DNA from: Viola odorata
Taxonomy: Eukaryota; Streptophyta; Magnoliopsida; Malpighiales; Violaceae
Length of the DNA stretch: 64,000 nucleotides
NCBI GenBank assembly: GCA_963691705.1
Contig: OY829541.1
Span: 40,689,661 to 40,753,660 of the forward strand
Direction of reading: 5' to 3'
Positions 45,821-57,084 of the stretch are shown piece after piece. The position numbers were made by a program, and so were the translations under genes. The stretch's first letter is position 1, and each line of letters begins with the position of its first letter. The notes beneath the pieces were generated by a model. That model was not told the DNA's origin, searched no databases, and saw only the letters and a list, made by a program, of their open reading frames with translations.

Positions 45821-46749
45821 CGCCTCCTCCCAAGAGAGGGCGAGAGACGGAGCTAGTTGCTTAGGTAGAGCGAGCTTGATCGAACAGAAAGGAGTCTGAG
45901 GGGCTTTGCAATCACCATTCTTTTTGGTCAAGATTTATGATTAGTACGGAAACACGTAGCAAAAGAAAATTAATAATAAAAGGAAAGTAACGAGAAAGAA
46001 TGTAAATAATTTTTTTAATTTTCGGTACCATCTTAAAAAGAGAGAAAATAAAAGAAAAATAATGAGTAAATTTACTTTTATATCTAATTAATAAATATTA
46101 AAAAAATAAAATTTAAAATATTAAAATAAAAATATATAAATTAAAATTAAAATTTTTAAAATTTGTTTTATAAATTAGGAGAGAAATTAAACTCTAAAAT
46201 TTTTCTACTTTTTTACTTCTTTCTTTTTTTTCCACCACTTTTTTTTTCCCATAAATTTTAATAACGTTTTATTCTTTTCCATTCCTTTCTCTCGTCCCAA
46301 GAGTGGATCCGGAGTTCTAACTTCAAACTAAAAGAAAAAAAGAGAGGAAGAAGAGCTGATCCGTTATAGTAATGGCCCGTCATAGTAATGGGCTGTAATC
46401 GAACTTCACAATCTACTCTACGGATCTTGCTTACTGGGCTTGTATAACAACCGGCCTATAGAAAAACGATCGGTCAAAATTTTTACTAGGTAAGGAAATG
46501 AATTGTCACTTTATTTTATTTAGCAAAAAATATTTTTTTTATAGAAAACCTTATTTTAAAATTTAGAGCAAATTAGAATAACTTTTAAAAACAAAATAAA
46601 AATGACTTCATAGCACTAATTTGAAAACCATAGATCTTAAATTTGGTACTTGGATGAATTGGCAAGGTGTTAGACACCCTACCTATTTAGGACATGAGAT
46701 ATTAAATTGATCATTCCAAATTAAACTTACTTTAAAAAAGAACAATGAT
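45821..46749. other. Helicase promoter region and AT-rich spacer
   Basis: An upstream in-frame ATG lies at 45931, but the shorter start fits the family. The part at 45960-46300 is very AT-rich. No gene is seen. Confidence 0.5.
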
Positions 46750-47571
46750 TTTTTTTTTAAATAGGCTGATGATTTATTAGATTAAAAGGTCATAGGTGCA
46801 TGACAGTACAACAGAGCAGCTACACCAGAAAAAACAACAACAGAACAACCGCAACTAGCTACAAAACAACCTCACGGCAAGGCACTACTACCTGAGCTAC
46901 ACCCTTTGGTAATTCCACGACTCCAGCCACACGGAGGAAAATGATCATCTGCGTAGGGAATATGGGAAGAGGGGCTCCCAACTCTTGATCCATCGTTGCC
47001 AAGTTCCCACTATAGCATGCCATGTATGGAATGAGCAAGGATCAACGTCGTTGAACAGCTTGTTGTTGCGTTGACTCCAGAGATGCCACATGACGACGCG
47101 GATGAGCATCCCCCACATTAAATTAGCCTACTTATTCCTCTAGTCAACTAGCCCACACCAGCTCGTCCATAAGTCCTGAAGATTCCTAGGTTTGCACCAA
47201 ACTGCACCAGCCCACCGCAAAATACTATCCCAAATCTGATCCGAAGCGGGGCAGTGGAGGAACAGGTGACTAGTATCCTCTTCTTCGCCCAGGCATTGAG
47301 GGCACAAACTCTCCTCCACCATGATGATGTTACACCGCCTAAGGAAACTCCTCGTTGTAATCCTATCCTGAAGCGCAAGGTATAGGAAAGCTTCCACGCG
47401 ATGTGGCACCAGCCTTGTCTAGCACGAATTGAGGACATCATTTTATTGCCCCCTGAGGATTGTCTTCTCAATAGAAGATGACAGCGATCTCACAGTGAAC
47501 TGTTTCGACGGCTCAAGTGTCCAAGTTATGGCGTCATTATCTATGTTAACACTCGGAGTTCGTAACAGCGC

Positions 47572-49932
47572 TATTGCTACCCGATTTTGGATTTTTAATT
47601 TTTCGTTTTTTGCATTTTCTATCATCAATTTTCAAAAATCATACTTTCATTTATTTTTATCAATCTGATGTTTATTTTTACGCTTAAAGTCATTTAAATT
47701 TTATTCCATACTTTTTTCGAGTTTTTATCACTTTTCCCGTTCGAACCCGTATCGGTTCCCGAGTCAAATTCTCGAAACCAAGGGTCGAACAATTTCGCTC
47801 ATTAGCTACTTATTTTTATTGTTTTTTCTATCTCGCGCTATCTCTTTACGCTTCGTTCAATTTTTATATTAGCATTTTGTTACGCTCGAATTTTTATTAC
47901 TTACAAGCGAATATTTTTTATCGAGCAATATAGCGGACTTTTCCTCGCTTACTGTGTGCTAATTAGTTTAGTTTATTTCATTATACGTTTTAATATTTTC
48001 GGTTCGAGTTTATATTCATTCTCAGGCAAAATTGCTCGAAAAAAAAAAAAATTTTGCTCGTATGCATTAATTTGCATTAATGCAACATTAATGCATTTCT
48101 GCAAATTTGGCCACCTGTCCCTACGGCTCTCTCGATTCCTCCTTCAGCAAATCTCCTCGAGCCTCACCCTTTCCATTTTCCAAGCCTACTGAACCAGCCT
48201 TCATCATCATCTCTACTCCCTCATCCAGTACTCAACCTCCATTTTCTCCCTCTATAAAAAGCAAAGGAAATTTCCAATTAAAAGGGGGGAAGCTGGGCAA
48301 CAATTCCGCACAGGCCAATTTCATCCCCAAATTCAATTCAGCCTACCAATTTCCATCTTCTTCCCTCAATCTCCAGCCACACCTTTGCAACCAAAATCCA
48401 AACCAACCAAATAAACAAAAATTAAATCAAATCAATCACATAATCCTCAATCTCTCAATTCCAATTTCAACCCAAATCGAATCAAACCTTTCTCTCATTT
48501 GGGCTCCACAACCGCCCAATCCCAACCGCCCAATCCCAACTGCCCAACCCAAGCCGCACCACCGCGGCAGTCAACCCGCAACTACCCACAGCCGCATAAT
48601 CCAACCCGCAGCCGGCCAAAACCATCCCCACCGCCGCTGCCAAATCCACGCCACGCCACACTGCCGCTGCCAAATCCCTCAGCCACGCCGCCGCCGGGCC
48701 CAGCCGCACAATCGCCCACCTCAGCCACCCTCAACCAGCCGCACAATCGCGCAATCAACACCCAATCCGCCAATCGCCGCCGCCATCAAACACAACTACA
48801 ACCAACACATCGCCGGCAGCCGGAGAGAAAGAGAAAGAAAGGGAAAGTAAATCAGAGAAAAGAGAGGAGAGGGTCGCGGCCAAGAGCAGGAAAAAGAAGA
48901 AAAAAGAGCCATGGGCTGGCCCTTTGTCTTAAATTTGTTTGGTTGATGGGCTTGGTTTGTGCCAAGCCCAAGTGAAGGAAAGAAGGGCTGTCCAGCAGCC
49001 CACGCGGGAAAGGGGAAGGGACCAGGCCAGCTGGGCTGGTTTGTTGGGCATGGGCCCATTCGCGCCCCAATGGGCCCGGCCCAGCTTTTCTGGGCCATCA
49101 CATTTTTTTTCCTCGAATGCTTGCGTCATTTATTTATTCTTTTCGCACCCATGTACTGTTTATTTAATTCCCCGTATGCTTGTTTAATTTTCCGTATGTC
49201 TGTACTATTTATTTATTTTCGTACTTGCATGTTTAATTTTCGTATGCTCGCATGTTTAATTATTTTCGCCCTCGCACTGTTTATTTATTTTTCGCATGCT
49301 TGTACTATTTATTTATTTCGCACCCGCACTATTTATTTTTCGTACGCTTGTATGTTTGTTTATTTTCGCCCACTATGCATGCTTAGATAATTGTGCGTCC
49401 AACTTAATTAATTATTTTCGCTCGCGTGCAGCAATCGCCAAATATTTAATCGTTCAAAGTTATTTTCTCCTCGTGCCGATAAATCCGGTTAAAAAGGGGT
49501 AAATCGCCGTACCCCTTTATCAAGTAAACGTTTCTTACCATTTTATTTATTCCACGCTTTTTTCGCAAATATGCTCATATGCATGAATACTTAGAATTAT
49601 AAAAATTTAATCCGTTGGGCATGATCACATAACTTTAGGACCTTTTATTTTTCAAACATGTTTAAACACCTCTTTCTCCGGTAACCTTTTTAGGATGTGA
49701 CTCGGGTGCCTAACACCTTCCTGAGTCCATAAATTGACCCCGAACCACTGTTCCCGGGTTCAGACCCATTTTGCCTTAGTTTTTTTTATGCATGATAAAT
49801 AGGTTCCCTAAACCTAGAAACAAATTAGGGTGGCGACTTCATTTTCATCATGTGAGATGAGCCCAATTTCGTCTCACATATAGTCCCAAACCCGCGTCGC
49901 ATTAGGATATAAACCCAAAAGGGGGTGCGACA
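47572..49932 (+). mobile_element. Solo LTR of 2.36 kb inside the LINE
   Basis: Target duplication AGCGC flanks it (47567-47571 and 49933-49937), and the LINE frame rejoins across it. Ends are TATTGC and GCGACA, which become TGTTGC and GCGACA if the second base has mutated, giving inverted termini. No primer site, polypurine tract or coding region of a retroelement is present, so it is best read as a solo LTR left by recombination. A TATA box at 48253-48260 gives a plus orientation. The middle part (48480-48780) is strikingly C-rich. Confidence 0.8.
48253..48260 (+). promoter_or_regulatory. TATA box in the solo LTR
   Basis: TATAAAAA within CCTCTATAAAAAGC, about 680 bases into the LTR. Confidence 0.5.
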
Positions 49933-50532
49933 AGCGCCAACATGTCAGTTAACTCCTCTGCTTCCCACTCGAATAGGCCCCTGCGCCAACACCATTTCCA
50001 AACCCAGCTGTCGTTCTGCCATCCTCCAAAGTCCGAAATTTTCCCTTCCTTGGATCCCGAGAGGTGATACAGGCGTGGAAACCTAAGCGCAAGAGGGGTC
50101 TGAAGCGCCCAAGTGTCCCACCAGAACAAAAAGGAATTCCCACCTCCCAACATGAGTTGAACATGACCAATCCACTGGTGGAATCTCTCGCCCCTTCTCC
50201 CCCAGGTCGCCAGAATGTCCTTCCAAATAGGCGAAGGATCTCCATGTTCATGCATCCACAGACGTCCCACACTCGAGCACTTGTACTAGTTTCGGACAAT
50301 CTCAACCCAAAGTTTGTTACCCCCCCGTCAAAGCTCCCAAATCCACTTGAATAGCAGCACCTCGCTTTTCAAACGCAAATTGCCCATACCCAAGCCGCTC
50401 ATCTCTTTTGGCCGAGTGACCACATCTCATTTCACCTTGACAAGGCCATGCTTATTGTCCCCTCCACTCCATAAGAACCTTCTCATGATTTGAATTGTGA
50501 TGCTAAATCATGATTGATAAACTTGATGGCAA

Positions 50533-51342
50533 TACAACAACGTGGTGATAGGGTGCAGTGGCAGTTAAATACCACTGGGGCTTTACGGTTGGGTCATGGT
50601 GCAGGGGTGTTGATAAGCTGCGTTATCCGTCCATGCTTGAGTTGAAGTCGTGCTGGTCCAACTTAGTCCCGTATAGAGTTGAGTTTTTCCTCTGGCTGGC
50701 ATTGCGTGACCGTTTGGTGACTAGGGAATTCCTCTGGAAGCGCATCATGATTGATGACGAGGACAACGTATGTCCTATGTGTGATGGTCAAAGAGAAACT
50801 GTCCATCATGTTTTGCTCCATTGCAGTACGACAGCGAGTTATTGGGATGCAGTGATCCAATGACTGGGTACGACTTGGTGTTGTCCTAGGACAGTTGAGG
50901 ATCTATGGAGCTTTTGGGATAGTCTAATTCCAAGTAGAGGGGACCAGGTGAGGGGGATGTGGCGGGTTTTATTTTATGTAGTGGTGTGGAGTCTCTGGCT
51001 GTAGAGAAACAAGGTGGTTTTTCATAACGTTATTCCTTGTACGAGACGAGTTGTCAATTACTCCTTCTCGCTTTGGTTTCGGTGGTTGAGGAGCAGAGAT
51101 TCTACGTTTCCTTACAGCTTGGGAACGATGCTTCTGTCGTCTACATGGCTCTGGACTTGGGGTAGTGCTAGTTGGTAGTCCAGGTCTGTTGTGTGCCAAT
51201 AGAGAGGGTTTGTTCTTTCTTTTTGTTATGCTTAGTCGCTTCCTCTATTGAGGGAGCGTCACACTTGTACATTCTTTCTTCTCCTTTCTTGTCTCCATCT
51301 TCCTGATGGTGCTAATAAAATCTTCTGCTTCTAAAAAAAAAA
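50533..51342 (+). mobile_element. LINE copy 2, 5'-truncated, with target duplication and poly(A)
   Basis: It carries only the C-terminal zinc-binding region (LVPYRVEFFLWLALRDRL, then CPMCDGQRETVHHVLLHC) and the 3' UTR, and ends in an A run at 51333-51345. The 14-base word AAACTTGATGGCAA flanks it (50519-50532 and 51343-51356). The frame has two stops. It lies just beyond the 5' end of the minus-strand LINE. Confidence 0.9.
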
Positions 51343-51374
51343 AAACTTGATGGCAAAGAAAAATAAATGAAAAA

Positions 51375-51870
51375 GAATGTAAAATAGGCATATTGTCAAG
51401 CCTTTCAAAGATAATGTAAACAAAAATGCAACATGAATGAATGGAGAGAGTCATGTATGATATATGACATAACGTGTATAGTTTAATTATTTGGTTTATA
51501 TAAATGACTCATCGAGATAAGATATTGGGAGGATTTAGAATCATTAAGCAATTATAGAAACTATAGAGAGAAACTAGGTCTGTTAATCACATATGTCATG
51601 AACTGTCTACTTTTTGGGCCATGAATGTAAAATAGGCATATGTTATCAAGCCTTTCAAAGATAATGTAAACAAGAATGCAATATAAAATGAATGAACAGA
51701 TACATGCCATATGACATGTATGGTTTAAGGGTTTGGTTCACGTAAATAACTACAAAAATATTGGGAGGATCTAGGATACAATTTATGAAGATTATAGAGA
51801 AAAACTGGGTTTGTTAATCACATGTCCTAAACTGTCTATTTTTTGTGCCTCATAATTCCTTGGTCCTTAA
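51375..51870. repeat. Tandem duplication, unit about 248 bp
   Basis: GAATGTAAAATAGGCATAT starts at 51375 and again at 51623. Both copies continue through TCAAGCCTTTCAAAGATAAT and a TTAATCACATGTC-like end, with moderate divergence. No coding potential. Confidence 0.85.
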
Positions 51871-52380
51871 ACTTTAAACATTATAAGATAGAGAATTTCA
51901 CAATTTGGTCCAAAAATAAGAAGTTGTTATTTAGAGGAGGTAAAAATTGGGGATCACATATGAGTAAAACTTGGGTACATCATGATGTACCTATATCATG
52001 ATGTAGGATGATGATATATGTCCAAAAGTGTCAAGAATAGTAATATTCTAGCATTATTTGGAGCACGTGTCATCATCCTAGATCATGATATAGATGTTGG
52101 AGTCCAGCTCATATTGGCTGAAGGAGATTGTTGTGGGCCTAGCCCAATTGGGGTTGTTTGTTTTAGTTTGATTAGAAAAAGAAAATATTGGAGTATGACT
52201 TGCAGTAAGATTGTGTAACCTAATTAATGACATGCATCCCAAAGTTTGTTACCAAACCCTGGGACGAAGCACAGAGAGAAAAATGTGAGGGGGAGATTTT
52301 TCTAGCGTGGTCTCCTCAATCTAGATGTGAGATTGAGTTGAGAAAGATTGTAAAATCAGTTGCAACAAATAGCAGCTGAG

Positions 52381-52552
52381 AGAGATTGTGTTAGGGTTGC
52401 TGTTGAGCATCTTGAGAGATTGTGTTAGGGTTGCTGTTGAGCATCCTAAGAGATTGTGAGAGAGTTGCTATTGAGCATCCTGAGAGATTGTATTAGGGTT
52501 GCTGTTGAGCATCCTGAGAGATTGTGAGAGAGGGTTGCTGTTGAGCATCCTA
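52381..52552 (+). repeat. Tandem repeat in TRIM LTR, five units
   Basis: Units of about 34-38 bp share GAGAGATTGTG and GTTGCTGTTGAGCATCCT. The 3' LTR has only three units (53765-53872), so the array changed size after insertion or during reverse transcription. Confidence 0.85.
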
Positions 52553-53227
52553 TGAGAGAGGAGAGAAAACAGATTTTCGTCAAACTCTGTGCAGTTGCGG
52601 GAGAATCATCGCAGCGACTTCGTTCACCGTTGGATCGGGGTGAAATTTGGACATCAGGTGAACGACTTCTGGTTATTCAATCTTAACGGTTGGATCGGTG
52701 AGAAGTTATCCGAGGTAGTAGAAATCCTGTCCTGATTGGAGCAGTGACAATCTGGTTTTGGTTCTCTATTCTCATATCTCTTGTTTTTCTCGGATTTATT
52801 GATTAGATTGTTTGATTGGTACTATTGGTGATAGTGGTGTATGTCAGATTATTCCTATAGTTGAGATAGGGATTTTGCTTGGTTGTACACATTGATCATC
52901 ATATAGTGGATTGACTGGCTTGGTCCCGTGGTTTTTTACCTGTTGAGGTTTTCCACATTAAAAATCTCTATGTTCTTTTCTTGATTGCTTTTGATTGGTT
53001 TGATAGCTAGGGGTATTGATTCTTGGGATAAGATTTTTTGCTGCGCAAAATTGATTGTCGATTGAAATTAACCCCAACAACTGGTAGTGGAGCGCAAGGT
53101 TTGAAAGAATAATGATGCTGAATTTTTAGTAGTGCAAAAAAGAGAGGATTTGTGATTGTGATGATGAATCCATGATTGTGATTGTGATTGTGATTGATGA
53201 AGGGTAAGCAAAGGAGCAACTGTAATC

Positions 53228-53404
53228 ATGAAGGGGGAGCTTGCTTCTAACAATGTTCACCGATTGATTGGAACCGCGATTAAGAGTAAAGTACAAGGTA
53301 CTTACAAAAGATTGAATGATGGTGATGGCCAGGTAGAGTTACCTAGGAGAAGAGTTAGCTTTGCAGTGTTGACCGCTGAGAAAGCGAACTTGACTACTAC
53401 TTAG
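53228..53404 (+). other. Short open frame (58 aa) in the TRIM interior
   Basis: ATG at 53228 to TAG at 53402-53404 encodes a basic peptide starting MKGELASNNVHRLIG and containing LPRRRVSFAVLTAEK. No known domain is evident. It is the only frame in the interior and may be a remnant of gag or of a captured gene. It may also be chance. Confidence 0.3.
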
Positions 53405-53604
53405 ATTGTATGAAGATTGGCGATTCCCTCATGATATGAGCTGGAGGGGGAGAATGTTGGAGTCCAGCTCATATTGGCTGAAGGAGATTGTTGTGGGCTT
53501 AGCCCAATTGGGGTTGTTTGTTTTAGTTTGATTAGAAAAAGAAAAGATTGGAGTATGACTTGCAGTAGGATTGTGTAACCTAATTAATTAGGTTGCCCAC
53601 TAAT

Positions 53605-53630
53605 ATATACATATATATATATATATATAT
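53605..53630. repeat. (TA)n microsatellite in the TRIM 3' LTR
   Basis: An ATATATAT run is present only in the 3' LTR. The 5' LTR has an unrelated short replacement at the same place. Confidence 0.85.
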
Positions 53631-54403
53631 GGTGGCTCAGGTTGTGAGAAGAAGCACACAGAGAGAAAATTGTGAGGGGAAGATTTTTCTAGCGTGATCT
53701 CCTCAATCTAGATGTGAGATTGAGTTGAGAAAGATTGTAAAATCAGTTGCAACAAATAACAGCTGAGAGAGATTGTGTTAGGGTTGTTGTTGAGCATCCT
53801 GAGAGATTGTATTAGGGTTGCTGTTGAGCATCCTGAGAGATTGTGAGAGAGGGTTGTTGTTGAGCATCCTATGAGAGAGGAGAGAAAACAAATTTTCGCC
53901 AAACTCTGTGCAGCTGCGGAAGAATCATCGCAGAGACTTCGTTCACCGTTGGATCGGGGTGAAATTTGGACAGCAGGTGCACGACTTCTGGTTCTTCAAT
54001 CTTAACGGTTGGATCGGTGAGAAGTTATCCGACGTAGTAAAAATCCTGTCCCGATTGGAGCAGTGACAATCTGATTTTGGTTCTCTATTCTCATATCTCT
54101 TGTTTTTCTCAGATTGATTGATTAGATTGTTTGATTGGTACTATTGGTGATAGTGGTGTATGTTAGATTATTCCTATAGTTGAGATAGGGATTTTGTTTG
54201 GTTGTACACATTGATCATCATATAGTGGATTGACTGGCTTGGTCCCGTGGTTTTTTACCTGTTGAGGTTTTCCACGTTAAAAATCTCTATGTTCTTTTCT
54301 TGATTGCTTTTGATTGGTTTGATAGCTAGGGGTATTGATTCTTGAGATAAAATTGTTTGCTGCGCAAAATTGATTGTCGATTGAAATTAACTTCAACAAT
54401 AAA

Positions 54404-55526
54404 TACATCATGATGTATCCAAAAATTTTCGGTTCACATATAACCATCGTTGAGTGTCTTAAGGCATCTAACGTTGGATAAGAATACACCAGTAATGTCG
54501 TTTCATTGACTTGATATGTGAAGATAATGAAAACAACGCATATATCATAATGGACAAAACAATGATTTTTAAATGTTGAATGAACATCAAAGTCTGTAAA
54601 ATATATATAGAAATGTAAATGAATGGTCTTGATGGTTGATCACTGAGGTTTTTCTTGTGAAAAAATGAGATGAGAAACTCTGATTTGAATGCAACAAGGT
54701 TTGCATAAAAAATGATTTAGGCAAAGATGAAACTACCTATATTATTCGAGAAATTAACTAAATTAAATAAACTAATTGTTTTTACAAATGAATTAATTGA
54801 AAGCAAAACATCCAATAATATCATTTAATAAAAAAAGCATAAATTATATTTTAAAAAAACCTATAAATTATAAAATATTTATTTAACTCTTTATAGTCTA
54901 AAAGTTTACAATGTAAACCCTATAATTTTCTAACTAAACTTGCAATTTAAATCTTGTTAGTGGTTGAAAAAATTAAAATAAATGATGAAATAATTAAAAA
55001 TTATGAAAATTTGAAAAAAAATATAATAAATATGGAAAAGTTCACTCTAATAATAAAAATAAATAAATAATGGCAACTTTAAAAAAAAATGTAAAAGTAA
55101 ATTTTAAATGAAATTTATTTCATTGCATTTAAAGTTCTAATGTTACAATTTTTTTTCAAATTTCATATTTTTGAACTATTAGAAAACTATAAGGTTTATA
55201 TTATATGCATGCTTTTAAACTATAGAGGGAACATTTTGTAAACTATAATTTTTTTTTTATATAGTTTATCGTTTAAAAATTTTATGTAATTATTTATTTT
55301 TAAAATTGTTTTTGGATGTAAATATGCCTACATGGGATAAAATAATAATAAAAAAAGTTAGAAAAATAATGCACGTAGTTATGAAATGTCCAAAATAATA
55401 ATATTGAACGAGCACTCCAAAATATGGGAGGCCTCGGTTATTCAAAACAAAGAAGATGGGAGACCACGGTTATTCTCTAATTAATTTAAGGAAATAGAGA
55501 GGTTGAAAGTCTAAATCGAGAAGCAT
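54404..55526. other. AT-rich spacer without genes
   Basis: No open frame above background is seen. Many A and T runs, no repeat structure recognised. Confidence 0.6.
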
Positions 55527-55541
55527 AATGCGGCAAATGTT

Positions 55542-56040
55542 GGAGATTTCCCGCTGGGCGGGATGCTACTGGGCAAGACCTAGGACAGTTGAGGAGGTGT
55601 GGGATTCGTGGCCGTCTCTAATGGCTGTGCGTACGAAGCCTGTGAAGGAGATGTGGCAGTCTCTTCTTGCTGCGGTGCTGTGGTCGCTATGACTGCAACG
55701 CAATGCGACAATTTTTCGTCAAGATGCTCCGTGCCACCTGCATGTCTTCAATGCAACCTTTGGGCATTGACAGAATTGGATCCACAACATGGACTCTAAC
55801 TTCCCGTACACGGCGACTCAGATGGTGCAGTCCTCTGCTTGGCTGCACAGGTGGGGCTGATATGTTTGTAGTGGATTTTCGTGAGTTGTTTGGTTTAGTG
55901 AGGGGTCTAGCTCTCTTTTAGTTGGATAGGTTAGGGCTCTGTAGCTGCCCTGATCTTGCTAGCTCCTTTGTACATTCTTCTCCTTTTTTCTGCAGCCACC
56001 TTTCCTTATGGCTTGCTAATATATCTTATTAAAAAAAAAA
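55542..56040 (+). mobile_element. LINE copy 3, strongly 5'-truncated
   Basis: The 15-base word AATGCGGCAAATGTT flanks it (55527-55541 and 56041-56055), and an A run ends it (56031-56040). The 3' part (TTTGTACATTCTTCTCC and a TTATGGCTTGCTAAT block) resembles the tail of LINE copy 2. The coding end (a WDSWPSLMAV-like stretch) is shifted and broken. Confidence 0.9.
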
Positions 56041-56055
56041 AATGCGGCAAATGTT

Positions 56056-56508
56056 TTGGCAAAGCAAAGAGCAAGGAGGCCCTCTGAATTTGTTGCGTGG
56101 TTGTAAACTTTGCGCCTGCTGTAGGCTTTCCCCTGTATTTCGTTCCACCATTCTGCCATGTTTGGCTTAATACAATTTGGTCTATAAATAAAAAATTAGA
56201 AGAGCAGCGGAAGATGCAACCTTTATTTTTATTTATTCATTAATACAGAAAGAGATCATCAGGTGGAAGCACACGTAGGCTTGGCATGCATGCATGATTA
56301 CAAGCATACACATAGCTTCCTCCTGATTATCATCATCTTCATCATCTAAACAACAAACAACAAACAACTTACAACAAAACACATACGCCTACACGAACAA
56401 CTGGTGCTAATTATAAGTAATTAACATCACTTGCGCTCCGCCAACTACATTATTCTTCTTCTTGTCAAACATAAACCGAGGTTACAGAGGTCGATCGCTC
56501 GAGCGGGA
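56056..56508. other. 3' flank of the cyclotide gene
   Basis: On the minus strand this includes the cyclotide 3' UTR. An AATAAATAAAAATAAAGG stretch at about 56222-56239 (minus) is a plausible poly(A) signal region. No further gene. Confidence 0.5.
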
Positions 56509-56883
56509 TCAGTACTTATGATCGAGAGAATTTCTGTAGCATACTTTGCTACTGCAAGAACACCCAATAGCAGCGGTGATGCATGGAATCCAAACACAGC
56601 TCTCACCACATGGGATGCCATTAGCACTGTTGAAGTTGTTCAAGAAAGCCGCTTCAAGAACTGGGTTTGAGATGATGGTCTTTGTGGTGGAGATGATCTT
56701 GAGAACTGCATCCTCATCCTCCATCATCATGTTAGAGAGAGGAGCCTTCCTCTTCAGCACAGACTCAACAGCTTCAGGAGTTATGAAGTCTTTCTCGAAC
56801 GAGCTTGAATATGCCATCGCCGCCGGAAGAGCAGCAGCGATCAGAAGCAAAAGCCCAACAAGCATCTTCTTGCTACCTGCCAT
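56509..56883 (-). CDS. Cyclotide precursor, bracelet type, single mature domain
   Basis: The intact 124-aa frame has no intron. Residues 1-24 form a secretory signal, residues 25-75 a pro-region with [10 protein letters not shown], residues about 76-88 an N-terminal repeat, residues 89-118 the 30-residue mature domain and residues 119-124 a short C-terminal tail. The domain has six Cys (92, 96, 101, 108, 110, 115) with cystine-knot spacing, a loop-1 Glu (94), and Asn118 as the site where an asparaginyl endopeptidase would cut and join the ring to Gly89. No Trp-Pro pair occurs in loop 5, so it belongs to the bracelet group. The product is a vacuole-targeted, head-to-tail cyclic defence peptide that disturbs membranes. 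The layout is that of Violaceae precursors. Confidence 0.96.
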   Translation of the reverse strand: MAGSKKMLVGLLLLIAAALPAAMAYSSSFEKDFITPEAVESVLKRKAPLSNMMMEDEDAVLKIISTTKTIISNPVLEAAFLNNFNSANGIPCGESCVWIPCITAAIGCSCSSKVCYRNSLDHKY

Positions 56884-56973
56884 GGATTCTGAAAATTGAT
56901 TTTTATTTTTGCTGATGAAGCTGTGTTTTGTGTTTCGTGTTTTGGTGCTTCTTCCCTGTTATGGTTAGTGCAA

Positions 56974-56981
56974 ATTTATAG
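56974..56981 (-). promoter_or_regulatory. TATA box of the cyclotide gene
   Basis: The minus strand reads CTATAAATT about 95 bases upstream of the ATG at 56883. This leaves a 5' UTR of about 60 bases. Confidence 0.7.
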
Positions 56982-57028
56982 GACAAAAAGATTGTCCTTT
57001 TCCGCATGGTACTCACATGGGTGGATGG

Positions 57029-57038
57029 CCACGTGTTT
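57029..57038 (-). promoter_or_regulatory. G-box-like element upstream of the cyclotide gene
   Basis: CCACGTGT contains the CACGTG core about 150 bases upstream of the ATG. In plants such boxes bind bZIP or bHLH factors, including those of jasmonate and abscisic acid responses. Function here is inferred. Confidence 0.45.
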
Positions 57039-57084
57039 GACTTTCTTACACCCAAAAGGTGCAGCTGGCGGTATTGTGGACTAG

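Larger units (their letters stand above)
46750..50500 (-). mobile_element. LINE (non-LTR retrotransposon), 5'-truncated, split by a solo LTR
   Basis: Read on the minus strand it starts in the RT C-terminus (MRRFLWSG...RPKEMSGLGMGNLR, about 50490-50350). It continues through a DPSPIWKDI...RFPRLYHLSG stretch to ELTDMLAL (49938). After the inserted LTR it resumes with LLRTPSVNIDNDAITW, then the zinc-binding zf-RVT domain (CPQCLGEEEDTSHLFLHC, about 47260-47330). A poly(A) run lies at the 3' end (plus-strand T run at about 46750-46760). Several stops are present. No clear target duplication was found. Confidence 0.85.
52095..54398 (+). mobile_element. TRIM-type LTR retrotransposon, 2.3 kb, complete
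   Basis: Two LTRs (52095-53079 and 53455-54398) start TGTTGGAGTCCAGCTC and end CAACA. The interior is only 375 bp, with a primer-like ACTGGTAGTGGAGCGC at its start and the polypurine tract GGAGGGGGAGAA at its end. Flanks are ATAGA on the left and ATAAA on the right, an almost perfect 5-bp target duplication. It has no enzyme genes and must be mobilised in trans. Confidence 0.9.

Noticed and set aside
48107..48850. 247-aa open frame, Pro/Asn/Gln/His-rich
   Set aside because: It lies within the solo LTR in C-rich low-complexity DNA, shows no domain, and overlapping frames are open too. Composition explains it.
46740..50530. Target-site duplication for the minus-strand LINE
   Set aside because: CAATGATT near the poly(A) and CATGATT near the 5' end are alike but too short and not exact, so I do not claim it.
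52381..52552. Possible CRISPR-like array
   Set aside because: Repeats follow each other without unique spacers, lie inside an LTR and are in a plant genome.
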